A stretch of 64,000 nucleotides of DNA from Modestobacter versicolor (lineage in GTDB: Bacteria; Actinomycetota; Actinomycetes; Mycobacteriales; Geodermatophilaceae). The position numbers and the translations under genes are program-made. The notes beneath the pieces were generated by a model. The model was given only the letters and a program-made list of their open reading frames with translations. It was not told where the DNA came from and searched no databases. The DNA is taken from the NCBI RefSeq assembly GCF_014195485.1, contig NZ_JACIBU010000001.1:434001-498000 (forward strand). The letters are read 5' to 3'. Numbering within the stretch: the stretch's first letter is position 1; each line of letters begins with the position of its first letter. Shown piece by piece: positions 39,925-48,785 of the stretch.

Positions 39925-40767
39925 TCAGGCGATCTGCACGACCCGGCCGGTGAGGGCCGGCGTCGCCGCCGGGTGCCGCTCGAGGACGGCCGGGTCGTGG
40001 CCCGGCACGACCAGCTCGAGCCGGTCAGCGAGCTCGCTGATCCGGTCGAAGGCACCGTGGACGGCGGTCGTGCAGTGCAGCAGTGGCGCCGGCCGGTCGG
40101 TGCCGAGGTTCTCGTAGAAGTGGCTCGCGTCGGACGCCAGGACCACGTGGCCCAGCCCGGTGCGCAGCCGGACCACCTGCATCCCCGCCGTGTGGCCGCC
40201 GACCAGGTGCAGGCTGAGCCCCGGCAGCAGCTCGACGTCCCCGTCGACGACCTGCAGCCGGCCCTGCCGCTCGGCGGCGCCCAGGTGGGCCAGGTCCTCG
40301 GGTGACCAGAGCCAGCGCTCCCGGGTGATCCGCTGCGGCCACGGTCCGGTCCAGTACTGCCACTCGGTCTCCTGGACGACGTAGGTGGCCGCGGGCAGGT
40401 CGGCGACGGTGCCGGTGTGGTCGTAGTGCAGGTGGGTGAGCACCGCCCGGTCGACCTGGTCCGGGGTCACGCCGACCTGCGCCAGCAGCTCGACCGGTGA
40501 GCCGAGGTAGCTCATGCCGGGCATCGTCGCGGCCCGGTCGCGCCCGATCCCGGCGTCGACCATGACCACGTGCCGGTCGGACACCGCGAGCCACACGTAG
40601 TAGGCCGTGGGGTGTGGTTCGGTGGACCGCTCGTCGTGGCCCAGGAAGTGCTGCCCGCGGAGACCGGTCCGGAAGCCGTAGGCGAACGCGAGCACCCGCC
40701 AGGTGCCGGGCACGGTCGGCCGCAGCCGGGCCAGCGCGTCGGTGTCGGGGGCGGGGGACGTCGACAC
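39925..40767 (-). CDS. MBL-fold hydrolase, AHL-lactonase-like
   Basis: A 280-residue metallo-beta-lactamase-fold protein close in pattern to N-acyl homoserine lactonases (AiiA/AttM group). The metal site is complete: HLHYDH at about 110-115, the His in GGHTAGMQ, the Asp in ASDASHFYEN and the last His in VVPGHDPAVLE. The lead with HVVMVDAGIGRDRAA is typical. In this cluster it might open a lactone, for example a quinate- or carboxymuconolactone-type compound, rather than a quorum signal (inference). The GTG at 40767 follows the AroE-like stop after one base, and it ends the TRAP operon. Confidence 0.82.
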   Translation of the reverse strand: MSTSPAPDTDALARLRPTVPGTWRVLAFAYGFRTGLRGQHFLGHDERSTEPHPTAYYVWLAVSDRHVVMVDAGIGRDRAATMPGMSYLGSPVELLAQVGVTPDQVDRAVLTHLHYDHTGTVADLPAATYVVQETEWQYWTGPWPQRITRERWLWSPEDLAHLGAAERQGRLQVVDGDVELLPGLSLHLVGGHTAGMQVVRLRTGLGHVVLASDASHFYENLGTDRPAPLLHCTTAVHGAFDRISELADRLELVVPGHDPAVLERHPAATPALTGRVVQIA

Positions 40768-40768
40768 C

Positions 40769-41602
40769 TCAGTCGTCCAGCGGGGCCAGGGCGCGCAGCT
40801 CCTCCGGCGTGGCCGAGCCGAAGCCGAAGAACTCGAGGTAGGCCGGGATCTGCTCGTAGAGCATGTCGGTGCCGACCTGGACCGGGCAGCCGCGGGCCGT
40901 GGCTGCCGCCAGCAGCGGGGTGATCCTGCGGTGCATGACCACCTCGCCGACGAAGGTCGCGGGGGAGAGGCGGGTGACGTCGACGGGCAGCGGGTCGGTG
41001 TCGGACATGCCCAGCGGGGAGGCGTTGACGACCAGGTCGTAGCCGGCCGGGTCCGCGGAGCCGGTCAGCACCTCCAGCCCGGGGAAGTGGTCGAGGAGCC
41101 GACCGGACAGCCGGTCGCTGACCCCTGCCCCGGGGTCGAACAACCCGAGCGCGGCGACCCCGGCCTCGGCCAGCGACGCCGCGATCGGCGAGCCGACGCC
41201 GCCGTTCCCGACCACCAGCGCCCGCCGTCCGGCCGGGTCGAAGCCCTTGCGGACGACGCCGCGCACGAACCCGGTGCCGTCGAACTGGTCGCCGACCAGC
41301 GTGCCGTCGTCCCGCCGGAGCACCGCGTTGGCCGCACCGGCCACCCGCGCGGCCCGGGACAGGTCGTCGACCAGCTCGGTGGTGGTCACCTTGTGCGGCA
41401 TCGTGACCAGCGCGCCGTGGACGTTGGTCAGCGTGAACAGGGCGGAGAAGAACTCCCGGTAGTCGTCGGCGCGCACGCCCATCGGCACGACCACCGCGTC
41501 GATCCGGTGCGCCTCGAACCACGGGTTGTAGATCATCGGCGCCTTGAAGGCGTGGGTGGGGTAGCCGAGGTGGGCGATGAGCGTCGTCGTCCCGCTGAGC
41601 AT
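40769..41602 (-). CDS. Shikimate dehydrogenase-family oxidoreductase
   Basis: A 277-residue AroE/YdiB/QsuD-family protein. The NAD(P) loop is ALVVGNGGVGSPIAASLAEA (about 128-147). The catalytic pair is kept: Lys in LVTMPHKVTT near residue 70 and Asp in GDQFDGTGF near 107. The usual shikimate carboxylate-binding serines (HSxSP near the N-terminus) are replaced by THAFKAP, and NVT before MPHK reads LVT, so the substrate is probably a relative of shikimate or quinate. The neighbours (TRAP importer, 3-dehydroshikimate dehydratase) indicate a catabolic role. It follows the solute-binding protein gene on the same strand. Confidence 0.85.
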   Translation of the reverse strand: MLSGTTTLIAHLGYPTHAFKAPMIYNPWFEAHRIDAVVVPMGVRADDYREFFSALFTLTNVHGALVTMPHKVTTTELVDDLSRAARVAGAANAVLRRDDGTLVGDQFDGTGFVRGVVRKGFDPAGRRALVVGNGGVGSPIAASLAEAGVAALGLFDPGAGVSDRLSGRLLDHFPGLEVLTGSADPAGYDLVVNASPLGMSDTDPLPVDVTRLSPATFVGEVVMHRRITPLLAAATARGCPVQVGTDMLYEQIPAYLEFFGFGSATPEELRALAPLDD

Positions 41603-41688
41603 GGTCGTCTCTCCTGCCGAGGTGGGCGGGCTGTCCGCCCGTGAGCGGCCCCGGGGTGGCTGGTCGGCTCACCCCGGAGCCCGGGCCG

Positions 41689-42729
41689 TCACTCCGCCGA
41701 GCCGCGGATCGCCTCGTAGACCGCCAGCTGGTCACCGCTGTAGTTCTCGGAGAAGTAGTCCTCCGCCTGCTCGCGGAACGCGTCGACGTCCACGTCGTCC
41801 ACCACCTCGAAGTCGCCGCCGGACGCCCACTCGTCGAGCTGCGTCTGCTCGAGCTCCTCGACGCACTGGGGGACCTGCTCGACGGCCGCGTCGACGGCCG
41901 CGGACAGCGCCTCCTGCTGCTCCTCCGACAGCTCGTCCCAGACCGGGCCGATGACCACGAGGTTGGAGTTCTGCTGGTGCGCGGAGAGGCTGAGGTAGTC
42001 CTGCACCTCGGCGTAGTTCTGGGCCGCGATGTTCGTGATCGGGTTCTCCTGGCCGTCGACGATGCCCTGCTGGAGGGCCAGGTAGAGCTCCTCGAAGGCG
42101 ACCTCGGTCGGGGTGGCGCCCAGTGCCTCGGCGTTCATCAGGTACTGCGGGGAGTTGGGGAACCGCATCCGCAGGCCGTCGAGGTCGGCGGGCTCACGGA
42201 TCGGCTCGCTGGCGGTGAAGTGGCGGGCGCCGGCGGACCAGGCGCCGAGGATCTGCACCCCGGTCGAGTCGGCGAAGTCCTGCCGGACGGTGGCCGACGC
42301 GTCACCACCGAAGAAGGTCGCCAGGTGCTCGGCGTCGTCGAAGGCGTAGGCCGCGTCGACCACGCCGATGGGCTCGTAGATGGCCCCCAGGGCCGAGGCA
42401 CCCTGGATGTCCATGTCGTGGTCACCGGCCGCCACGGCGTTGACGCGGTCGGCGTCGCCGCCCAGCTGGCTGGCCCCGAAGATCTCCACCGTCACGCCGA
42501 CGTCGGCGGACGCGACCTCGTCGGCGATGACCTGGGCGCCGCAGCGCGCCTGCGGCTGGTCGTCGGTGTAGCTGTGGGCGAGGGTGATCTCCACCTCCTC
42601 GCCGGCCGAGCCACCGCCCCCGCCATCGCCTCCGCCGTCGTCGCTGCCGCCACAGGCAGCCGCGAGCAGCACGGGCACGGTCATCGCGAGGGCGAGCGCA
42701 GTGCGCTGGCGCCGAGAACGAGTCTTCAT
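41689..42729 (-). CDS. dctP: TRAP transporter solute-binding lipoprotein
   Basis: A 346-residue DctP-family binding protein. The first 25 residues are a lipoprotein signal (ALALAMTVPVLLAAACGG, with the lipobox Cys), then an acidic Gly-rich linker (SDDGGGDGGGGGSAGE) and the mature domain (EITLAHSYTDDQPQARCGAQ). Ligand-contact landmarks of the family are present: DLDGLRMRFPNSPQYLMNAE with the conserved Arg that salt-bridges the carboxylate of the substrate, and GIVDGQENPITNI. Substrate is therefore an organic acid; the cluster suggests quinate, shikimate or a related ring acid. The ATG at 42729 has AGGGACC nearby. Operon with both permease genes. Confidence 0.92.
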   Translation of the reverse strand: MKTRSRRQRTALALAMTVPVLLAAACGGSDDGGGDGGGGGSAGEEVEITLAHSYTDDQPQARCGAQVIADEVASADVGVTVEIFGASQLGGDADRVNAVAAGDHDMDIQGASALGAIYEPIGVVDAAYAFDDAEHLATFFGGDASATVRQDFADSTGVQILGAWSAGARHFTASEPIREPADLDGLRMRFPNSPQYLMNAEALGATPTEVAFEELYLALQQGIVDGQENPITNIAAQNYAEVQDYLSLSAHQQNSNLVVIGPVWDELSEEQQEALSAAVDAAVEQVPQCVEELEQTQLDEWASGGDFEVVDDVDVDAFREQAEDYFSENYSGDQLAVYEAIRGSAE

Positions 42730-42872
42730 GAGGTCCCTCCGTTGGGTTCGAGAGTTCTGGTCGTCGGACGTCAGGCGCCGGTGGTGCACCCGGCAGCAGG
42801 ACGGGTGTGCGGTGGACCGGCCCCCGGCTGACCCGGGGGACGACTGTGCGGGCGGGCCGTGCCCGCGGCGGG

Positions 42873-44147
42873 TCACAGGCCGAGCTGCTCGGGGAGCCAG
42901 GTCACGGCGTCGGGGAAGAGGATGATCAGGGCGCAGATGACCAGCAGCGGGATCATGAACGGCAGCGAGCCGCGGAAGACCAGTCCGGTGGGTGCCTTGG
43001 TGATCGAGCTGAGCACGTAGAGGACCGTGCCGACCGGCGGGGTGAGCAGGCCGATCATGTTCGAGATGATCAGCAGCACGCCGAGCGCGATCGGGTCCAC
43101 GCCGAACTGGTTGCTGATCGGCAGGATGATCGGGACGGTCAGCACGAGGATCGCCGTGGGGTCGATGGCGGTGCCGAGGATCAGGATCACGATCGCCACG
43201 AGCAGCAGGAAGACCGTGGGGTCGTCGGTCAGCGCGAAGATCGCCTCCGACAGCTGCTGCGGCACCCGCTCCCTGGCCATGATGTAGCCCAGCAGGGACG
43301 CCGAGGAGACGATCAGCATGACCGCGGCCGACACCAGGACGGTCTCCTTGAGCACCTCGGGCAGGTCGCGGAGCTTGAGGCTCCGGTAGCAGAGGCAGAG
43401 CACCAGCATGTAGGCGACGCCGACGGCGGCGGCCTCGGTCGGTGTGAAGGCGCCGGAGAGGATGCCGCCCAGGATGATCACCGGCGCGCCCAGCGGGCCG
43501 AGGACCCGGCGGCCGGTGTGCAGCACCCGGGGCATGGAGAACTGGGTCACCTGGATGTCGGGGTACCGGCGCACCAGGACGAAGACGACGACGCAGAGCC
43601 CGAACGCCATGAGCAGCGCGGGGACGACCGATGCGGCGAACAGCGCACCGGTGGAGACGGCGGCCAGGCCGGCGTAGATGACCGCCGGGATGCTCGGCGG
43701 CATGACCGGGGCGATCAGCGACGCGGCGCCGGTGACGCCGAGCGCGAACTTGAGCGGGTAGCCGTTGCGCTGCATGGCCGGGATCTCGACCTTGCCCAGC
43801 GCGGCCGCGTCGGCGACCGCCGAGCCGCTCATCCAGGAGAACCCCAGGCTCACCCCCACGCTGACGTAGCCGAGGCTGCCCCGGACCCGGCCGAAGAGCG
43901 CCAGGGCGAAGTCGAAGAGCCGGTCGGCGATGCCGCCCTTGTTGGCGATGACGCCGAGCAGGATGAACAGCGGCACGGCCAGCAGCGGGAAGCTGGCGGT
44001 GGCGGCCGTGAGCAGCCGGAGGCTCGCGCCGATCGACTGCCCCTCGATCCACATGTAGGCCAGGCAGGGACCCAGGAACGCGAACGCGACGGGAACCCGC
44101 AGGCACAGCAGCGCGGTGATGGCCAGGGTCAGCCAGAGGATGGTCAC
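42873..44147 (-). CDS. dctM: TRAP transporter large permease
   Basis: A 424-residue membrane protein of the DctM family, which forms the sodium-coupled channel of the TRAP importer. About 12 helices are seen from TILWLTLAITALLCLRVPVA onward. Diagnostic stretches are VPLFILLGVIANKGGIADRL, FSWMSGSAVADAAALGKVEI, APVMPPSIPAVIYAGLA and GTAIDPTAILVLTVPIILPI. It overlaps the DctQ gene by four bases (ATGA), so the two membrane parts are made together. DctP follows 143 bases downstream. Confidence 0.94.
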   Translation of the reverse strand: MTILWLTLAITALLCLRVPVAFAFLGPCLAYMWIEGQSIGASLRLLTAATASFPLLAVPLFILLGVIANKGGIADRLFDFALALFGRVRGSLGYVSVGVSLGFSWMSGSAVADAAALGKVEIPAMQRNGYPLKFALGVTGAASLIAPVMPPSIPAVIYAGLAAVSTGALFAASVVPALLMAFGLCVVVFVLVRRYPDIQVTQFSMPRVLHTGRRVLGPLGAPVIILGGILSGAFTPTEAAAVGVAYMLVLCLCYRSLKLRDLPEVLKETVLVSAAVMLIVSSASLLGYIMARERVPQQLSEAIFALTDDPTVFLLLVAIVILILGTAIDPTAILVLTVPIILPISNQFGVDPIALGVLLIISNMIGLLTPPVGTVLYVLSSITKAPTGLVFRGSLPFMIPLLVICALIILFPDAVTWLPEQLGL

Positions 44148-44680
44148 TCGACACCGGCCATCATCGGGGCGTGCCCGGCGGGCACCCCGCGGACGGCGAT
44201 GACGCCGGCCGCGACGAGTCCGCGCACGGCAGTGCTCACGAAGCCGATCAGCGGGAGCACGTACAGCCAGGGCATCGGCATCCTGAGCGAGGGCGACTTC
44301 AGCCGCGCCTGCGACTGCATCAGCTCGAAGGCCTCGACGGCGAAGCCGGCGCCGATGGCCGCGACGACCAGGCAGGCGAACACCCGGACGGCCCGCACCA
44401 CGAGCGGGTTCTTGACCAGGTCGACCACCTCGAGGGCGATGTGCCCGTCCGTGGTCACGAGGACGCCGGTCACGACGAAGGCGAGCCAGACCAGGCAGAA
44501 GCGGGCCAGCTCACCGGTCCAGGGCCAGCCGTCGATGGGCAGGTACCGCTGGCCCGCCTGGGCGAGGACGAGCAGGAACATGAGCACCGTCGCTGCGGCG
44601 GCCAGCCCGATCTCGATGGCGGTGACCACCCGAACCGGGCGTGACCACCAGCGGGTGGGTGGGTCGTTCGGAGCCGTCAC
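44144..44680 (-). CDS. dctQ: TRAP transporter small permease
   Basis: A 178-residue membrane protein of the DctQ family with four helices. The first helix is EIGLAAAATVLMFLLVLAQA, the second begins WTGELARFCLVWLAFVVTGV and has the family-typical TGELAR motif, and a helix with FVSTAVRGLVAAGVIAVRGV closes it. It scaffolds DctM. The GTG at 44680 is the first of the operon that runs DctQ, DctM, DctP, AroE-like, MBL hydrolase. It faces the LacI gene across 131 bases, where a small dyad is found; that regulator is the probable controller. Confidence 0.91.
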   Translation of the reverse strand: MTAPNDPPTRWWSRPVRVVTAIEIGLAAAATVLMFLLVLAQAGQRYLPIDGWPWTGELARFCLVWLAFVVTGVLVTTDGHIALEVVDLVKNPLVVRAVRVFACLVVAAIGAGFAVEAFELMQSQARLKSPSLRMPMPWLYVLPLIGFVSTAVRGLVAAGVIAVRGVPAGHAPMMAGVE

Positions 44681-44756
44681 TGGCTCGCGCTCCTTCGGTC
44701 GACGCTGTGCTGCGTGTCACAGCAGGGAGGGACGCTAGAGACCAGCTCAGCACCGC

Positions 44757-44770
44757 GGCAAGCAGTTGCC
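44757..44770. promoter_or_regulatory. Possible LacI-type operator
   Basis: GGCAA (44757-44761) and TTGCC (44766-44770) flank GCAG in the gap between the TRAP operon and the LacI gene; a further TTGCC occurs at 44778-44782. LacI-family sites often have such short arms with a central spacing. It lies 42 bases before the LacI start. Confidence 0.5.
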
Positions 44771-44811
44771 ACGGTGTTGCCAGAACGAGCTGATCACGCT
44801 TACATCACGCC

Positions 44812-45807
44812 GTGACCAGCCCGACCATCTACGACGTCGCCCGCAGCGCCGGCGTGGCGACCTCCACCGTCTCCCGGGCGTTCAGCAACCCCCAGCGGGT
44901 CAGCGCGGGAACCCGGGAGCGCGTCCTGCGGGTCGCCCACGAGCTGGGCTACGAGCCGAACCCGCACGCCCGTGCCCTGACCTCGCGGCGCACCCAGACG
45001 CTGGCGATGGTCGTCTCGGACATCACCAACCCGCACTTCTTCGAGATCATCCGGGGCGCGGAGCTGCGGGCGAAGTCCTCGGCGTTCACGCTGGTGCTCG
45101 TCAACGCCGAGGAGTCGCCGCGGATCGAGTGGGAGCAGATCAGCCGGCTGATGCGCTCCGTCGACGGCTTCCTGCTGGCGGCGAGCCGGCTGCCCGACGA
45201 GAGCCTCGGCCAGCTGGCCGCCTCGCACTCCGTCGTCCTGCTGAACCGCCAGGCCGCGGGCATCCCGAGCGTCGTCCTCGACCAGCGGGAGGGCTGCCGG
45301 CAACTGGTCGCCCACCTGGCGTCGCTGGGTCACTCGAAGCTGGTGTGCCTCTCCGGACCCCGCAACTCCTGGACGTCGGCGAACAGGTGGACGGCGATCC
45401 GCGACGCGGCGGAGGAGCTGGGGCTGACGGTGACCCGGATGGGGCCCTACACGCCGACCGTCTCGCACGGTGGCGCCGCGGCCGACGCCGCGCTGACCAC
45501 CGGCGCGACGGCGTTCATCGCCCACAACGACCTGCTCGCCATCGGCGTGCTCCGCCGCCTGGCCGCCCGCGGCGTCCGGGTGCCGGGCGACGTGAGCGTC
45601 AGCGGGTTCGACGACATCTTCGCCGCCGACCTCTGCACCCCGAGCCTGACCACGCTCGGGGGCGTGCACGCCGACCTGGGCCGCGCAGCGGTCGAGCTGC
45701 TGCTCGAGGCGGCGGGCGCGCCCAACCGCACCGGCGCTGCCGCCCAGCAGCTGGTCCTGCCGTCGCGGCTGGTGCTGCGGAACTCGACGGGGGCCTCGAC
45801 CCGCTGA
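44812..45807 (+). CDS. LacI-family transcriptional regulator
   Basis: A 331-residue regulator. The LacI helix-turn-helix and hinge are at 4-60 (TIYDVARSAGVATSTVSRAF, then GYEPNPHARALTSRRTQTLA), followed by the periplasmic-binding-protein-like sensor (about 65-325; VVSDITNPHFFEIIRGAELR, FIAHNDLLAIGVLRRLAARG, VSGFDDIFAADLCTPSLTTL). It should release its operator on binding a small ligand, here probably a quinate- or shikimate-pathway compound. The GTG at 44812 gives the standard start. Divergent from the TRAP operon and convergent with the dehydratase gene only four bases away, so it sits at the centre of the cluster it probably controls. Confidence 0.93.
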   Translation: MTSPTIYDVARSAGVATSTVSRAFSNPQRVSAGTRERVLRVAHELGYEPNPHARALTSRRTQTLAMVVSDITNPHFFEIIRGAELRAKSSAFTLVLVNAEESPRIEWEQISRLMRSVDGFLLAASRLPDESLGQLAASHSVVLLNRQAAGIPSVVLDQREGCRQLVAHLASLGHSKLVCLSGPRNSWTSANRWTAIRDAAEELGLTVTRMGPYTPTVSHGGAAADAALTTGATAFIAHNDLLAIGVLRRLAARGVRVPGDVSVSGFDDIFAADLCTPSLTTLGGVHADLGRAAVELLLEAAGAPNRTGAAAQQLVLPSRLVLRNSTGASTR

Positions 45808-45811
45808 GCGG

Positions 45812-47734
45812 CTAGCCGGGGACCCCGGTCCGCGAGGTGACCGCAGCGAGCCGGGGGTCGCGACCCTGCGCCCCCCGGGCGCGACGGTGTGCGGCCATCC
45901 GGACCGGGGAGTCGGCGGTGCCGTACCCGTCGTAGCCGTCCAGCCGCTGCACCACCTCGAAGAACACCCGGTCGCCGAGCACCAGGGTGGCCAGGTGCAG
46001 GTACCCGCCGCGCGCGTCGGAGTCGTAGAGCAGCCCGTGCTCCCGGATCGCCGCGATGAGGTGTGCGGGGAGGTCCAGGCGGGCGTCCAGGTCGTCGGCG
46101 TAGTTGGCCGGCACGGGCAGCAGCGGCACACCCGCGGCCCGCAGCCGGACCGCGGTGGCGACGAGGTCGTCGGTGGCGAAGGCGACGTACTGCGGGTCGG
46201 GCACGCCCGGCGACCAGCCGCCCCGGCGGAGCGCGGCGACGCTCAGGCTCAGCCGTACCGCCCGGTCGGGCTGGGTGACCGCCCGGTGCCGGACCAGGCC
46301 GAACGGTGCGGCCACCTCGGTGACGGCCTGCGGCTCCAGACCGAGCACGGCCCGGTAGAACAACCCGGCCTCGTCGAAGGCGTCGAACGGCTGGGTCAGG
46401 CCCACGTGGTCGACGGCGGTGAGGCCGGCACCTCGCTCCCCGGCGTCACCGGTCGGGAGGAAGTCGGCCGGCCAGCCCTCCGGACCGGTGCGGGTGAAGA
46501 ACACCTGGGTGCCGTCCGGGGCCTCGATCGCAGCCAGGTCGGCCTCGGCGCTGCCGCGGGAGCGCGGGAGCACCGGCGCCCGCAGCGCCTCGGCCCGCCG
46601 GGCGGACCGCACCGGGTCCGCGCTCTCCAGGCCGAGGGCGGTGACGGCGGCGATCCCGGCGGCGGCCGGCCGGACGACGGAGGCGTTGAGCAGCACCCGG
46701 GCGGCACCCTGCTCCCACAGCTGCACGGGCTTGGACCGGTGCTGCCCGGTGTGGGTGAACCCGAGCCGCCCCAGCACGTCGGCGACCTCCGGCCCGGACA
46801 CGCCGTCGACGCCGAGCTCGGTGAACGAGTGCCCGGTCAGCGCCGGGGGAGCAGGGAGGGGCGCCGGGCCGGGGAGCTGCTCCTCGAGCCAGAGCAGGGA
46901 GCGCATCGCGTCCACCGCCGTCCGGGCGGGGTCGGCCTGCCGGAAGACGTCGTTGAAGACCTCCAGCGACAGCGGCCCCGCGTAGCCCGCGTCGAGCACG
47001 CTGCGCAGGAACCTGGGGAGGTCGAAGGCGCCCTGCCCGGGGAAGAGGCGGTGGTGCCGGCTCCACTGCAGCACGTCCATCTGCAGCTGCGGGGCGTCGG
47101 CCAGCTGCAGGAAGAACAGCTTCTCGGCCGGCACGGCGGCGAACCCGGCGGGGTCACCGCCGCGGGAGAGCACGTGGAAGCTGTCCAGGCAGAGGCCCAG
47201 CGCCGGGACGTCGGCCCGCCGGACCACGTCCCACGAGGCGTCCCAGGTCGACACGTGCGTGCCCCAGGCCAGTGCCTCGTAGGCGATCCGCAGGCCGCGC
47301 TCGCCGGCCCGGTGCGCCACGGTGGCCAGCTGCTCGGCGAGTTGGTCGACGTCGGCGACGGCATCGGGGGACACCGAGGAGCACACCAGCACCGTGTCGA
47401 CGCCGATCTCGGCCATCACGTCGAACTTGCGCTCGGCGCGGCGGACGTTCCGCGCGAAGGCCGCCGGGTCGGTCGAGTCCAGGTCGCGGAACGGCTGGTA
47501 CAGGTCGACCGACAGCCCGAGGCCGGCGCACCGGGCGCCCAGCTCCCGCGGCGACCACGGCGCGGCGACCAGGTCCGGCTCGAACACCTCGACCCCGTCG
47601 AAGCCCGCTGCCGCCGCGGCGGTGAGCTTGTCCTCGAGCGTGCCGGACAGGCAGACGGTCGCGACCGACCGGCGGAACGCCACCCGCTCCGCGTCCGGGC
47701 CGGGGTCGGTGCGCACGCTGGCAGGTGTGGTCAC
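45812..47734 (-). CDS. qsuB: 3-Dehydroshikimate dehydratase, two-domain (TIM barrel plus HPPD-like)
   Basis: A 640-residue protein with the QsuB layout. The N-terminal half (about 15-280) is a sugar phosphate isomerase/AP-endonuclease-like TIM barrel (RSVATVCLSGTLEDKLTAAA, FDGVEVFEPDL) with the metal residues in IAYEALAWGTHVS, LCLDSFHVLS and GPLSLEVFND; this half converts 3-dehydroshikimate to protocatechuate. The C-terminal half (about 300-600) is 4-hydroxyphenylpyruvate dioxygenase-like (TAVDHVGLTQPFDAFDEAGL, GGYLHLATLVLGDRVFFEVVQ), which is a structural companion in QsuB. GGAGGAGG stands before the GTG at 47734. It links the cluster to the beta-ketoadipate pathway. An in-strand TIM-barrel gene precedes it. 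Confidence 0.88.
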   Translation of the reverse strand: MTTPASVRTDPGPDAERVAFRRSVATVCLSGTLEDKLTAAAAAGFDGVEVFEPDLVAAPWSPRELGARCAGLGLSVDLYQPFRDLDSTDPAAFARNVRRAERKFDVMAEIGVDTVLVCSSVSPDAVADVDQLAEQLATVAHRAGERGLRIAYEALAWGTHVSTWDASWDVVRRADVPALGLCLDSFHVLSRGGDPAGFAAVPAEKLFFLQLADAPQLQMDVLQWSRHHRLFPGQGAFDLPRFLRSVLDAGYAGPLSLEVFNDVFRQADPARTAVDAMRSLLWLEEQLPGPAPLPAPPALTGHSFTELGVDGVSGPEVADVLGRLGFTHTGQHRSKPVQLWEQGAARVLLNASVVRPAAAGIAAVTALGLESADPVRSARRAEALRAPVLPRSRGSAEADLAAIEAPDGTQVFFTRTGPEGWPADFLPTGDAGERGAGLTAVDHVGLTQPFDAFDEAGLFYRAVLGLEPQAVTEVAAPFGLVRHRAVTQPDRAVRLSLSVAALRRGGWSPGVPDPQYVAFATDDLVATAVRLRAAGVPLLPVPANYADDLDARLDLPAHLIAAIREHGLLYDSDARGGYLHLATLVLGDRVFFEVVQRLDGYDGYGTADSPVRMAAHRRARGAQGRDPRLAAVTSRTGVPG

Positions 47735-47826
47735 CGGCCTCCTCCGCTTCTGTACCAGGTGGTGAGTTGTGCGCCCAGCGGACCACACCCGTCGCTCCTG
47801 CGCCAGCCTCCTGCCGTGCCGGCAGG

Positions 47827-48624
47827 TCAGCCGCCGGCGAGCCTGCGCTCCCGTGCCCGAGGGTGCTCCAGCATGCGGTCGACCAGCGTGTGCAGCGCGC
47901 GCAGCCGGTGCCCCGGGTCATCGGCCAGCAGTCCCTGGGAGTCGTCGCCACCCAGCGCGACCGGCACGTGCGGCGGCAGGGTGGCCAGCAGGCCGGCCGC
48001 GCCGTCGCCGGCCTGCTCGACCTGGCGCGCGCTCAACCGCACGTAGCCCAGGTGCTCCCAGGCCAGCTCGACGGCGTCCTCGATCTCGTCGGCGGTGGTG
48101 GAGGTGGCGGCGACGTCCAGCACGAGGCCGCCGCGCGAGGGGGCGACGACGTCGATGGCGTCCTGCACCAGGTCCAGGCGGTCGACCGGTACCGGCGCCA
48201 GCAGCGGGCGCAGCCGGTAGGGGCGGGCCTGCTCGGCGAGCTGGCCGAACAGCGTGATCCGCTCGGCGGTGCTCCGGCCGGCGGGCGAGGCCGGTGCGGC
48301 GAACCGGGCGGTGACGTACCGGGCGCCGAAGCGCGCGCCCAGGTCGAGCACCCGGCCGTGCGCGGCGTGCACGTCGTCGGAGGGGAGCGGCCCGTCGAGC
48401 ACCACCCGACCGACGTCCAGCACGGTCACCCGGGTCTGCAGCAGCAGGTCGACCAGCCGGGCGAGGTTGCGCTCGCCGCTGCCGCCGGACCACCAGTGCT
48501 CCACCTCCTCGGCCCCGCCGACGTGCAGGCCGAGGGAGTCCCAGCCGGTGCCGGGCAGCAGCTCGGTCAGTTCGAGCGGGTCGCGGGGGTGGACCACGGA
48601 CTGGTGCACGACCATGCGGTTCAC
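47827..48624 (-). CDS. TIM-barrel protein, sugar phosphate isomerase/epimerase-like
   Basis: A 265-residue protein, tentatively a xylose isomerase-like TIM barrel. Landmarks are HQSVVHPRDPLELTELLPGT at the start, GLHVGGAEEVEHWW, the repeated strand ends TVLDVGRVVL, GARYVTARFAAP, GGLVLDVAATS and VALGGDDSQGL. The usual metal-binding Glu-Asp-His-Glu set is not obvious, so catalysis is unsure. Genes like it occur beside 3-dehydroshikimate dehydratases, and it could be an accessory enzyme for a ring-acid substrate (inference). The GTG at 48624 is chosen; an ATG three codons later is possible. It begins the operon with the dehydratase and is divergent from a TetR gene. Confidence 0.72.
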   Translation of the reverse strand: MNRMVVHQSVVHPRDPLELTELLPGTGWDSLGLHVGGAEEVEHWWSGGSGERNLARLVDLLLQTRVTVLDVGRVVLDGPLPSDDVHAAHGRVLDLGARFGARYVTARFAAPASPAGRSTAERITLFGQLAEQARPYRLRPLLAPVPVDRLDLVQDAIDVVAPSRGGLVLDVAATSTTADEIEDAVELAWEHLGYVRLSARQVEQAGDGAAGLLATLPPHVPVALGGDDSQGLLADDPGHRLRALHTLVDRMLEHPRARERRLAGG

Positions 48625-48743
48625 GGTCTGCCGCCTCTCTTGTCGGGCGGCCCCGGAACGGGCCACCGATCGGGGTGGGCGAGAGTACTGAGCCCGTCGC
48701 CGTCGCCCCGGCCGGGCGGAGGGGCCGGGTCGTCGCGAGCGGC

Positions 48744-48762
48744 CGACCCTAAGCTCGGGTCG
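48744..48762. promoter_or_regulatory. Inverted repeat before the TetR gene of the catabolic cluster
   Basis: CGACCC (48744-48749) and GGGTCG (48757-48762) flank TAAGCTC, itself a possible -10 (TAAGCT) for the TetR gene at 48786. It lies in the 161-base gap to the divergent TIM-barrel/dehydratase operon. Autoregulation by the TetR protein is the simplest reading. Confidence 0.45.
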
Positions 48763-48785
48763 CCGAACCGGCTGGGAGGAGACCC

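Noticed and set aside
39925..40767. Calling the MBL gene a quorum-quenching lactonase outright
   Set aside because: The metal site is shared by many lactonases, and the operon is catabolic; the narrower name is not supported.
41689..44154. A single 821-codon minus-strand frame covering DctM and DctP
   Set aside because: It passes through DctM in the wrong frame; DctM (ATG at 44147) and DctP (ATG at 42729 with lipoprotein signal) are separate genes.
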